From the NCBI GenBank assembly GCA_947475275.1, contig CANJNE010000007.1, positions 1 to 52,226 of the forward strand: a stretch of 52,226 bases of DNA, read 5' to 3'. The translations under genes and the position numbers were made by a program. The notes under the pieces were generated by a model. That model saw only the letters and a list, made by a program, of their open reading frames with translations, searched no databases and was not told where the DNA came from. Position 1 is the stretch's first letter. Every line of letters begins with the position of its first letter. Source of the stretch: Flavobacteriales bacterium. GTDB lineage: Bacteria; Bacteroidota; Bacteroidia; Flavobacteriales_D; Crocinitomicaceae. This document shows, one piece after another, positions 45,088 through 52,226 of this stretch.

Positions 45088-47190
45088 TTATTCAATAATC
45101 ACTCGAGTTGGATAATTTTTACCTTCAAAATGGATATTGAAAATGTATACACCTTTTGCCAAACCTTTCGTTTCAATAGGTAATTGGTTAAATCCTGCTT
45201 GATGTTCAAACGAATTTTCATAAACTTTCGAACCGACCATATTCAATAATTCTGTTGAAATTGAACCTTCAAAAGGTGTTTCAAATGCTACATTAAATAC
45301 CCCACCATTTGGATTTGGCGCAATGCGAATTGAATTTTTAAAAGGTACATTCTCACCAATTGCAGCGCAAGAACTCACAACAGCCTCAACGGGAACCAAA
45401 TCGCTCGGACAGGTACTATTTTGAGTATGGATTTCCCAGTCGTAGAAGAAGTAGTAATAAGATGCGCCAGCTGAAGCACCAATTATAGATAAAACACCTT
45501 GTAAATCATAAGGATAAGTTGCACTGTTGTTATTTCTGTATAATCCACCGGTACTGATGTTCTTACCAACCAACCTCAAATTGTTTGCAACAGGAACATC
45601 AAAATTCAAATCCACACGACTCGATCCAGCAGGGACATTTGCAGTGGTCGTTTGCAGAACTGCACCCAATTCATCTTGTAAATCAACCGTTATAGAACCC
45701 GCGCTTTGAGAATAAACCAATACAGATTGTAAGTTGAACGGTATTAAACTGTTAAAAATTTCGTATTGTTCGGTATTTACCCAACCGCCACCGCCAATAC
45801 CATTGGTATGGGGTTCTGCATTAACAGAATCTGTATAAACATCTGTATTTTGAACGTAATATGTTGTAGAAGAAGTCAAATTAGGTGTTGTAAATGAAGG
45901 TCCTGCACCAACGAAATTTCCTGCTGCGTCATACCATGTAATATCGCCAGATGCAGTCGCTGTAAGTTCCATTGTTCCAGAAACACAAATAGTATCGCCA
46001 ACAGCACCTGGTGGGTTAGGAGCTACGTTGTTTACTACAAACGGGTCAGAAATATTAGTTCCACAATAATTGGTTACTTCACACGTATACGAACCGGCTT
46101 GTGTAATGGTAATTGATTGTGTACTATCACCTGTTGACCAAAGGTAATTGGTCCCGGCTGTAGCGGTTAAGGTAATCGTTTGACCATCACATAAATTATT
46201 GGAATTATCTGAAGAAATGATTGGTGCTTGAGGGCTACCAGCTGGGTGCTGCAAGGTTAAGGTTACAGGAACAGCCGTATAATTGTTATCGTCATTTTCC
46301 TCTAAAAAGATATTGTTTTTATCGACTTCCATTACGATATAATAATCGCCGTTGCACGTGTTGGGCGGAATATTGATCCACATGCCGTCAAGATGTTTTC
46401 CATAAACGTCGGTCCAACCAGATGAGATTCCCTGCTCGATAACCGAACAGTTATAATTTCCACCACCTAAATTCCAGTTAGGGAAGTTGACATTGTACAA
46501 AACATTACCACCCATGTAAACCGTGTTTTCATCTCTACAATGACCATCATAAGTACTTCCAGGGGTTCCGCATTGACCATAATCCATCAAACAAAAACCA
46601 ATTTTTGCTCCTGTTCCAACTATTGGCCAATTCAAAGGATTGGGATCAGAGGTTTGAATTCTTAAAGTCATTACTGCCCAATCGTCAACGTGATTGTGAC
46701 CGTGAGCTGGGTGATAAGTAACACTTCCCGCATATTGGTCCACGAAGGTCATCGCATTACCATCTTTTTTATAAATACGTTGAGTGATCAATTGCTTTGG
46801 ATTAGTATAACCATTCGGACATGTAAATGCACCAGTTGCATTCACATTGAATACGGTATCGCTGCCGCATAAGAACGTTCTTTTTCCATTTACATCTTGT
46901 CCGCGAACAGTAAATGAACCATGGCCAATGTTTGGGGTGGAACCTGTTACTCTAAGACGACCATCATCCGAACCTTGACCCGTATAATTTGTTCCAGCGC
47001 CAGTTTGTGGATACTCAGTATAACCATTATTAGTAATTCCTTTCCAGGATGCTGTAATGTCAGGTAAAAGCAAACAATTCGCAGTTCCGTCTTCACAAAC
47101 ACAGGAAGTGGCGTTGGTGGTTGTGCACTGAGAAAAGTAAATATTTGGCAATAAGAATATTATAACAAAAGAGAGTAGTAGTTTTTTCAT
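45088..47190 (-). CDS. Secreted lysyl-oxidase-like protein with T9SS type A tail
   Basis: From the ATG at 47190 the protein is 700 residues; a TTG at 47196 is rejected because MKKLLLSFVIIFLLPNIYFSQ is a complete signal peptide. The lysyl oxidase (LOX) domain is at about 45-310. It has YHPAHGHNHVDDW (His160, 163, 165, 167), matching the HxxHxHxH copper motif of animal LOX; GAKIGFCLMDY with Lys196, aligned with Lys320 of human LOX; and QGISSGWTDVYGKHLDGMWINI with Tyr263, aligned with Tyr355. Lys320 and Tyr355 form the lysine tyrosylquinone cofactor. Ig-like parts (about 315-445), a further beta region, and a T9SS type A tail (APNPNGGVFNVAF to RVIIE) follow. It probably oxidises lysine side chains or amines outside the cell. 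It is the first gene of a two-gene unit with the propeller protein. Confidence 0.88.
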   Translation of the reverse strand: MKKLLLSFVIIFLLPNIYFSQCTTTNATSCVCEDGTANCLLLPDITASWKGITNNGYTEYPQTGAGTNYTGQGSDDGRLRVTGSTPNIGHGSFTVRGQDVNGKRTFLCGSDTVFNVNATGAFTCPNGYTNPKQLITQRIYKKDGNAMTFVDQYAGSVTYHPAHGHNHVDDWAVMTLRIQTSDPNPLNWPIVGTGAKIGFCLMDYGQCGTPGSTYDGHCRDENTVYMGGNVLYNVNFPNWNLGGGNYNCSVIEQGISSGWTDVYGKHLDGMWINIPPNTCNGDYYIVMEVDKNNIFLEENDDNNYTAVPVTLTLQHPAGSPQAPIISSDNSNNLCDGQTITLTATAGTNYLWSTGDSTQSITITQAGSYTCEVTNYCGTNISDPFVVNNVAPNPPGAVGDTICVSGTMELTATASGDITWYDAAGNFVGAGPSFTTPNLTSSTTYYVQNTDVYTDSVNAEPHTNGIGGGGWVNTEQYEIFNSLIPFNLQSVLVYSQSAGSITVDLQDELGAVLQTTTANVPAGSSRVDLNFDVPVANNLRLVGKNISTGGLYRNNNSATYPYDLQGVLSIIGASAGASYYYFFYDWEIHTQNSTCPSDLVPVEAVVSSCAAIGENVPFKNSIRIAPNPNGGVFNVAFETPFEGSISTELLNMVGSKVYENSFEHQAGFNQLPIETKGLAKGVYIFNIHFEGKNYPTRVIIE

Positions 47191-47276
47191 TTTCAAAAAT
47201 TTAGGCTGAATTTATAAAAAATAAATCCATTAGTATTAAAATCATATTAAATTTTCAAGGAATCAATTTCTGAATC

Positions 47277-47294
47277 AAGTAACAAATGTTACTT
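47277..47294. repeat. Palindrome upstream of the DUF983-Crp/Fnr operon
   Basis: AAGTAAC and GTTACTT are separated by AAAT. The 7-4-7 symmetry is typical of Crp/Fnr-type operators. It lies 20 bases upstream of the -7 box at 47314 and 41 bases before the DUF983 ATG, overlapping the -33 position. Confidence 0.5.
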
Positions 47295-47313
47295 TGTATC
47301 TAAAAGGAGTTCC

Positions 47314-47321
47314 TAACTTTG
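47314..47321 (+). promoter_or_regulatory. Candidate -7 box for DUF983-Crp/Fnr
   Basis: TAACTTTG matches TAnnTTTG, with TTTG at 47293-47296 as a possible -33 box (17-base spacer, slightly short). Confidence 0.5.
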
Positions 47322-47334
47322 TAATAAAAAAGAA

Positions 47335-47739
47335 ATGTTCGGAAAGGGAAGTAAGCTTTACAGTATTTTTAGACATAAGTGTCCACGTTGTCAAGAAGGT
47401 GATTTTTTCGTTTCACATCCTTATAATTTATCGAAAGCTGGAGATTTGCATGAATCATGTTCAAACTGCGGATTAAAATATGAAGCTGAACCTGGTTTTT
47501 ATTATGGCGCTATGTATGTCGCTTACGCACTTACCGTTGCTCTATTTGTAACCATTTGGGTATCTTTTATTTTGTTTTTACCTTCCTTTTCTGTAGGATG
47601 GCAAATCGGTTCTATTATTTTTTTTACATTAATTTTAGGGCCTTATTTGTATGCAATGTCCAAAATTATTTGGGCGAACTTTTTCTTTTCTTATGAAAAA
47701 AATGCCGATTTCCACAGAACAGCATCAAAAGATAAATAA
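47335..47739 (+). CDS. DUF983 family membrane protein
   Basis: The 134-residue protein starts with a zinc-ribbon-like segment (CPRC at about 16-19 and CSNCG at about 42-46), then two membrane helices (about 60-82 and 86-108), and a charged C-terminus. The family is uncharacterised; it is often near cytochrome oxidase genes in other groups, though not here. The downstream Crp/Fnr gene overlaps its end, so they are one operon. Confidence 0.85.
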   Translation: MFGKGSKLYSIFRHKCPRCQEGDFFVSHPYNLSKAGDLHESCSNCGLKYEAEPGFYYGAMYVAYALTVALFVTIWVSFILFLPSFSVGWQIGSIIFFTLILGPYLYAMSKIIWANFFFSYEKNADFHRTASKDK

Positions 47740-48352
47740 TTTATTTTCCGGTATTTTGCAGCCGGAATTAATAGAAGAGCTTCAAGAGAAAAGCGCCCTT
47801 CATTACTACGAATCAGAAGAATATATTTTGCATGTTGGAGACCAAATGTCATTTATTCCAATCATTCTTAATGGTTCAATAAAGGTGCTTAGGGAAAACA
47901 ATGAGGGAGAGGAACTTTTACTTTATTATATAGAAGGAGGCGACACCTGTGCAATGACTTTGCAATGTTGTATGCGTAAATCTAAAAGCGAGGTTAAAGC
48001 ATTAGCAATCGAACCTTCGTTGGTATTGATGATTCCAATTGAAAACATGGAGATTTGGATGGAGAAATACCCATCATGGAGGGCATTTATTTTGCAAAGT
48101 TACCATTCAAGAATGATGGAGTTGCTAGAAACAATAGATGCAATGGCATTTATGAAATTGGATGAGCGTTTGCTAAAATATCTCATTGATCAAGCTAAAA
48201 TTACCGGTAGTTTAGAATTGTCATTAACGCATCAACAAATAGCGGAGGATTTGAATTCCTCTAGGGTTGTGATTTCTAGATTATTGAAACAACTTGAATT
48301 GAAAGGAGGAATTCAGTTGTTTCGAAATAAAATTGTTCTTTCCTCTATCTAG
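47693..48352 (+). CDS. Crp/Fnr-family transcription regulator
   Basis: The protein is about 219 residues from the ATG at 47693; an ATG at 47702 is equally possible. The frame is open back to 47651, but that would overlap DUF983 by 89 bases. Domains: cNMP-binding-like beta region (about 30-125; YILHVGDQMSFIPIILNGSIKVL, GDTCAMTLQCCMRKSKSEVKA), dimer helix, and a helix-turn-helix (about 170-205; LTHQQIAEDLNSSRVVISRLLKQLE). The segment TCAMTLQCCM has three cysteines close together. This subgroup is common in Bacteroidota. It probably controls its own operon through the palindrome at 47277-47294 (inference). Confidence 0.9.
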   Translation: MKKMPISTEQHQKINNLFSGILQPELIEELQEKSALHYYESEEYILHVGDQMSFIPIILNGSIKVLRENNEGEELLLYYIEGGDTCAMTLQCCMRKSKSEVKALAIEPSLVLMIPIENMEIWMEKYPSWRAFILQSYHSRMMELLETIDAMAFMKLDERLLKYLIDQAKITGSLELSLTHQQIAEDLNSSRVVISRLLKQLELKGGIQLFRNKIVLSSI

Positions 48353-48368
48353 TCCATACTGATTTCAT

Positions 48369-48376
48369 TAACTTTG
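48369..48376 (+). promoter_or_regulatory. Candidate -7 box of the sulfotransferase-phosphodiesterase operon
   Basis: TAACTTTG matches TAnnTTTG and lies 26 bases before the ATG at 48402. It indicates that the three following genes have their own promoter. Confidence 0.45.
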
Positions 48377-48401
48377 AATTTCAAACAACACCATTAAAAC
48401 T

Positions 48402-48959
48402 ATGGAAGAAATTCTCGTTGTTACCGGTTTGCCTCGCTCGGGAACTTCATTAATGATGCAACTTATAAATAGGGCAAATATTCCGATTCTTTCAGATGGA
48501 AAAAGGGAAAGTGACATAAGTAATCCAGAAGGTTATTACGAATTGGAAGCTGTAAAAGGAATTGTTGCTGATAACAGTTTTCTGAAAGAAGCACCAGGTA
48601 AAGCAGTTAAAATTGTTGCCCCGTTGCCAATGTATTTAGATTTAAAATTGAAATACAAAGTTGTTTTTATGAGAAGGGAAATGGATGAAATTTTGCGTTC
48701 TCAGGAAAAAATGCTTCAAAAAGACCAGATCAGCGAAAGAGAAAAATTCAGAACCATTTATGAATTTCATTTGAAGAAAACTTACCGATTTTTATTGGAA
48801 AATGATATTCCCTTTATTGATGTCAATTACAATAGGTTGATGGTAGACTCTGAGAAAGAACTTGAAAAGTTTAAGGATTTTCTCAATTTAAACGCAAGCT
48901 TACAAGAACTTTTAGAAGTAGTTCGTCCGGACTTATACCGCAATAGAAATGAAAAATAA
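48402..48959 (+). CDS. Small sulfotransferase-like P-loop protein
   Basis: The 185-residue cytoplasmic protein has the 5'-phosphosulfate-binding loop of PAPS-dependent sulfotransferases (VVTGLPRSGTSLMMQLI, about 6-22) and a 3'-phosphate-binding type segment VVFMRREMDEILRSQEKM (about 87-104). It is shorter than usual sulfotransferases (250-300), so substrate-binding parts may be reduced. It lacks a signal peptide. The last 11 bases overlap the following 57-codon gene. The acceptor is unknown; the neighbouring phosphatase-superfamily protein suggests they act in the same pathway. Confidence 0.8.
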   Translation: MEEILVVTGLPRSGTSLMMQLINRANIPILSDGKRESDISNPEGYYELEAVKGIVADNSFLKEAPGKAVKIVAPLPMYLDLKLKYKVVFMRREMDEILRSQEKMLQKDQISEREKFRTIYEFHLKKTYRFLLENDIPFIDVNYNRLMVDSEKELEKFKDFLNLNASLQELLEVVRPDLYRNRNEK

Positions 48960-49122
48960 AAGCAATTCAAAAAAAATACTTTATGGAGGAAAACCTTATA
49001 ATGTCCCTCCAGGTGGATCACTAGGTTTATTGGCTTTGGGCAATATTGGGGTAAGAGCATGGAAGGAATCTCGCGATAACTATTTAGAAAAAAATCCAAT
49101 TCAGCGTGAAGAAAAGAAATAA
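48949..49122 (+). CDS. 57-residue protein of unknown function between sulfotransferase and phosphodiesterase genes
   Basis: I recognise no family. The frame starts with ATG at 48949, overlapping the sulfotransferase by 11 bases, and ends with TAA at 49122, overlapping the next gene by 17 bases. The product begins with a lysine-rich part (MKNKSNSKKILYGGKPYNVP), then a Gly/Leu-rich neutral stretch (PPGGSLGLLALGNIGVRAWK, about 20-39) and a charged tail ending REEKK. The double overlap, the codon use like its neighbours, and the position in a tight operon argue that it is real. The central stretch is too short and too polar for a sure membrane helix. Confidence 0.75.
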   Translation: MKNKSNSKKILYGGKPYNVPPGGSLGLLALGNIGVRAWKESRDNYLEKNPIQREEKK

Positions 49123-51517
49123 GGTTTTGTTGGTAGGATGGGATTCTGCTGATTGGAAAGTTATTGACAAGTTAATGGCTCAAGGTAAAATGCCGGCCTT
49201 GAAAAGTCTTATTGATAGCGGTGTTCGAGGAAAAATTGCAACGATGGATCCTCCATTGTCTCCAATGCTCTGGACTTCAATGGCTACTGGTAAAAGACCT
49301 TTTAAACATGGAGTTCTTGGGTTTGTTGAACCTGATGGCCAGGGAGGTATTAGGCCAGTTTCTTCGAGATACAGAAAGGTAAAGGCAGTATGGAACATGT
49401 TGACCATGGAAGGAATCAAATCCAATATTGTTGGATGGTGGCCTAGTAATCCTGTGGAGTCAATCAATGGTTGTATGGTTTCTAATCTTTTTCAGCAAGA
49501 GAAGAAAGGCTCCGAATTGCTAGATGTTTCGAATTGGCCTGTTGCTGAAGCATCAGTCTATCCAGAAAGTTTAATAGATCAACTTAAAGATTTACGTGTT
49601 CACCCTCTTGAAATAAGTTTGAATTTAATATCTCCGTTTGTACCTGATGTATTGAAAATGGAAAGGCAAGAGGATCAAAAATTGATGATTCTTTCAAAAT
49701 TCTTGGCCCATGCTACAACAGTTCATGCTGTTGCAACCGAATTGATGGAAACTCAAGAATGGGATTTTACTGCCGTCTATCATGACGCTTTAGATCATTT
49801 TAGCCATGGTTACATGCGTTTTTATCCGCCAAGAAGAGAGCATGTCGAGAAGGAGGATTATGATCTTTATAAAAATGTTGTTGATGGCGCATACATTTTT
49901 CATGACATGATGCTTGAAAGATTGCTAGGTATGATTGATAATGATACCACGGTAATTGTTGTTTCTGACCATGGTTTTCATTCTGATCACTTAAGACCAA
50001 TCTCAATTCCTAAGGTTCCTTCAGGTCCAGCAATTGAGCATGCACCATATGGTATTTTCGTAGCAAAAGGCCCAGGAATTAAAAAGGGAGAGCAGATTTT
50101 TGGCGCAAGTGTATTGGATGTTACACCAACTTTATTGGCAATAATGGATTTACCTATTGGTAAAGATATGGATGGAAAACCATTAACATCAATTTTTGAG
50201 GGTGAAAAAGAACTAAAGTATATCGAAAGCTGGGAAAATGTAGATAAATATGGTGGTGAACTTTTAGACACCGCTAACAATCAAACCTCCAACAATGAAG
50301 CAGCTCTTCAACAGTTAATAGATCTGGGTTATATTGACGATGTTGCTCAAGGTGAAGGAGGTAGTGATCAAATAAAAGCACAGATAAAAGAAAATAATTT
50401 TTATCTAGCCAAATCATATGCAAGCGCAGGTTTCAATGAAGAATCTTTGGAAATACTTCTTGAAATTGAGGACAAATCCAAACCGGATTATCGAATTCTT
50501 ACAGACATCGTGAATTGTGCTATTCGAACCAAAAGATACAATCTTGCCAAGGAATACATTGCATTCATTAGGAAAGCAAAAGTATTAGGTGAAAATCAAT
50601 TGGATATCATGGAAGCCAAAATTCAGATTGGAATGAATCAACCAATGGAAGGTATTCAATTGTTGAACAAAGTATTAAAAGAAATGCCTGATTCCATTGA
50701 TTTGTTGATGGATTTAGGAAGGGTATACAATGCCATTCAAAAAAAGCAAAATGCACTTGATTGTTTCAATAGAGTGCTCAATTATGATCCTGAAAATGCA
50801 TACGCATACTATGGTAAAGGCTTGGCATATTTGAGAGCCGAAGACTATGAAAATGCTGTTGAAGAATTTCTAAATGCTATAGAACGTTTGTATCATTTCC
50901 CTGTTGCCCATTTGCATCTAGGTGAAACATTAGCCTTAATGAAGGAATATCAAGCCGCGATTGATACCCTCGAATTGGTGCGAACAATGATGCCAAGGGT
51001 AACAAAGATTTATCGATGGTTGCTTGATCTTTATGAAGTTACCGAAAATGAGCAAAAAACTAGAGAATATAAAGCCATTTTGTCTAAAATACAATTGGGA
51101 ACAAAAACGATTATTAGTGGCCTTCCTGGTGAAAAATTATTCCAAGCTTTGGAGTCCTTGTCTAACAAAAATGTGCATATCGGAAATTCAAAAGATGTGT
51201 TCAATTCTCAGGTTCTTAATGTGATGAACCCCGATTGGCTGTCTGAATATACTGGCGATGTCATCTACGTGCCTATGCAATATTTTGGAGCATTAAACGC
51301 CAAGTTTGAATACAAGTTTATTTTTATTAAAGATGAACCTGAGCAAGTTATGGATTATATGAATGGATTGATGAAAATGAGGAAAAGTTCTTTCAATCCT
51401 GAATTATTAGCTGACCTGCTAAATTTGGAGAAAGGAACGATGTCGTGGTTCAATCAGCAACCTAATTTGGATATATCCTACATAAACGATATCCGTAAAT
51501 TGGATGTTTTTGTTTAA
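49106..51517 (+). CDS. Alkaline-phosphatase-superfamily (type I phosphodiesterase) protein with TPR repeats, GTG start
   Basis: The 803-residue protein starts with GTG at 49106 (MKKRNKVLLVGWDSADWK) and has no signal peptide, so the catalytic domain is cytoplasmic. The metal site of the alkaline phosphatase superfamily is visible: Asp13, nucleophile Ser52 in LSPMLWTSMATG (where nucleotide pyrophosphatases have Thr), Asp/His in YHDALDHFSHGY, Asp/His in VVSDHGFHSDH, and His in IEHAPYG. Residues about 1-375 are catalytic. Residues about 415-690 contain TPR repeats (for example LLMDLGRVYNAIQKKQNALDCFNRVLNYDPEN as two helices, AYAYYGKGLAYLRAEDYENAV). A final domain of about 110 residues is unassigned. 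Substrate unknown; the overlap with the sulfotransferase module suggests a related substrate. Confidence 0.85.
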   Translation: MKKRNKVLLVGWDSADWKVIDKLMAQGKMPALKSLIDSGVRGKIATMDPPLSPMLWTSMATGKRPFKHGVLGFVEPDGQGGIRPVSSRYRKVKAVWNMLTMEGIKSNIVGWWPSNPVESINGCMVSNLFQQEKKGSELLDVSNWPVAEASVYPESLIDQLKDLRVHPLEISLNLISPFVPDVLKMERQEDQKLMILSKFLAHATTVHAVATELMETQEWDFTAVYHDALDHFSHGYMRFYPPRREHVEKEDYDLYKNVVDGAYIFHDMMLERLLGMIDNDTTVIVVSDHGFHSDHLRPISIPKVPSGPAIEHAPYGIFVAKGPGIKKGEQIFGASVLDVTPTLLAIMDLPIGKDMDGKPLTSIFEGEKELKYIESWENVDKYGGELLDTANNQTSNNEAALQQLIDLGYIDDVAQGEGGSDQIKAQIKENNFYLAKSYASAGFNEESLEILLEIEDKSKPDYRILTDIVNCAIRTKRYNLAKEYIAFIRKAKVLGENQLDIMEAKIQIGMNQPMEGIQLLNKVLKEMPDSIDLLMDLGRVYNAIQKKQNALDCFNRVLNYDPENAYAYYGKGLAYLRAEDYENAVEEFLNAIERLYHFPVAHLHLGETLALMKEYQAAIDTLELVRTMMPRVTKIYRWLLDLYEVTENEQKTREYKAILSKIQLGTKTIISGLPGEKLFQALESLSNKNVHIGNSKDVFNSQVLNVMNPDWLSEYTGDVIYVPMQYFGALNAKFEYKFIFIKDEPEQVMDYMNGLMKMRKSSFNPELLADLLNLEKGTMSWFNQQPNLDISYINDIRKLDVFV

Positions 51518-51592
51518 ACTTTCTAGTTTTTAATGAAAATAAATCGATTTTTTTACTTAAAATTGCCACAGTTAACTTAAAATTATTTTCAT

Positions 51593-52226
51593 ATGAAAAA
51601 AAATCTACAATCTAGATTGTCAAAGTACACTGCTGCGGCTACTGCAGTTGTTGGAGCTGTTGCTGGGGCAAATGGACAAGTTGTTTACACAGACATTAAT
51701 CCTGATGAGGTTCATGATGCTGCAAACAATGGTGGTCCTGAATTTGGTCTATTAGACTTGAACAATGACGCTACTTTAGATTTCTTTGTTTATTCAATTG
51801 ATACTACCCTTGGTGGTACAACTAATGTTAAAACTACCTTGGTAGCACCTTATGGTACTTTAGGAAATGCAGTTGCTGGAGATACGCCTTCTGGTTATGA
51901 TTATGCATTTGCTATGACATCTGGAACAAACATTGATGCTGCTACTGCATGGATTGTACCTGCATCTTCTGGTGCTTTATCTATGGCTCTTAATGTAGAT
52001 GGCGTTTTCCCTTATACATCATACTGGGCAAACGGTGTTACTGACAGATACCTTGGTTTGAAGTTCTTCGTTAATGGAAATGCACACTACGGTTGGGCAC
52101 GTTTAGACGTAACTGCTGATGGAGATGTATTCGTAATGAAAGATTATGCTTACAACGCAACTCCAGGTGCTGCAATTCAAGCTGGTCAAATGGCTGGAAT
52201 GAATTCAACTGAAATGGAAAACAATC
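51593..52226 (+). CDS. Secreted protein, probably T9SS-exported (cut by window edge)
   Basis: The frame starts with ATG at 51593 and runs to the window end (about 211 residues, no stop). A long signal peptide (MKKNLQSRLSKYTAAATAVV, cleaved about ANGQ) is followed by VVYTDINPDEV, a calcium-type LDLNNDATLDFF segment and a domain ending GWARLDVTADGDVFVMKDYAYNATPGAAI. This N-terminus and the GWARLDV-DYAYN end are common in Bacteroidota secreted proteins that carry a T9SS type A tail; the tail should lie just outside, after MNSTEMENN. Function unknown. It begins 75 bases after the phosphodiesterase gene, and no strong -7 box is visible between them. Confidence 0.8.
   Translation, partial: MKKNLQSRLSKYTAAATAVVGAVAGANGQVVYTDINPDEVHDAANNGGPEFGLLDLNNDATLDFFVYSIDTTLGGTTNVKTTLVAPYGTLGNAVAGDTPSGYDYAFAMTSGTNIDAATAWIVPASSGALSMALNVDGVFPYTSYWANGVTDRYLGLKFFVNGNAHYGWARLDVTADGDVFVMKDYAYNATPGAAIQAGQMAGMNSTEMENN

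Overview
The window is AT-rich bacterial chromosome from the phylum Bacteroidota, most likely a flavobacterium in the broad sense (order Flavobacteriales; a Crocinitomicaceae/Fluviicola-like lineage would fit, but this is inference). The evidence is repeated use of the type IX secretion system (T9SS) sorting tails of both kinds, a PorP/SprF protein, GldF and GldG, a ResB-CcsA fusion, a bacillithiol deacetylase (BshB1), and many promoters carrying the Bacteroidota -7 box TAnnTTTG. No rRNA, tRNA, insertion sequence, prophage or CRISPR array was seen. It looks like ordinary core chromosome with several lineage-specific surface-protein loci.

Layout. Positions 1-1693 hold the N-terminal part of alaS (minus strand, cut by the window edge), divergent from a CapA-like gene (1850-2974). 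Positions 3057-13724 are a minus-strand surface locus read in the order: small secreted CxxC protein, 2659-residue HYR-repeat adhesin with a T9SS type B tail, PorP/SprF outer-membrane protein, OmpA-like protein. A 335-base divergent gap with two inverted repeats and two -7 boxes separates it from kup (14060-16075). Then come dnaK and the translation operon thrS-infC-rpmI-rplT (16151-21477, minus), comEC without a nuclease-like tail (21602-23572), a putative lipoprotein, and a small coiled-coil gene.

Positions 25126-27836 form a plus-strand cluster: cysteine desulfurase, glycosyltransferase and a GreA-like protein, the last two with TTG starts. Opposite lies ccsBA-bshB1 followed by a T9SS type B protein (27837-33653, minus). 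Next are hsp20, a decayed FISUMP-domain remnant, purC-phoH (minus), a SAM hydroxide adenosyltransferase, a small monooxygenase-like gene, a cold-shock gene, then gldF-gldG-DUF4340-like-dnaN and a Crp/Fnr regulator.

The right end is the most unusual part. Positions 43839-47190 encode a two-gene T9SS cargo unit: a lysyl-oxidase-like protein that keeps the copper histidines and both residues of the lysine tyrosylquinone cofactor, and a seven-bladed propeller protein. A DUF983-Crp/Fnr pair follows, preceded by an 18-bp palindrome. Last comes a tightly overlapping three-gene unit (48402-51517): a small sulfotransferase-like protein, an unrecognised 57-residue protein, and a cytoplasmic alkaline-phosphatase-superfamily/TPR protein. 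A secreted protein runs off the right edge.

How the parts relate: the adhesin, the T9SS type B protein, the lysyl oxidase and the propeller protein are all predicted cargo of the same secretion machine, and gldFG belongs to the linked gliding apparatus. The remaining genes are mostly housekeeping (translation, DNA replication, purine synthesis, cytochrome c maturation, thiol metabolism, protein folding).
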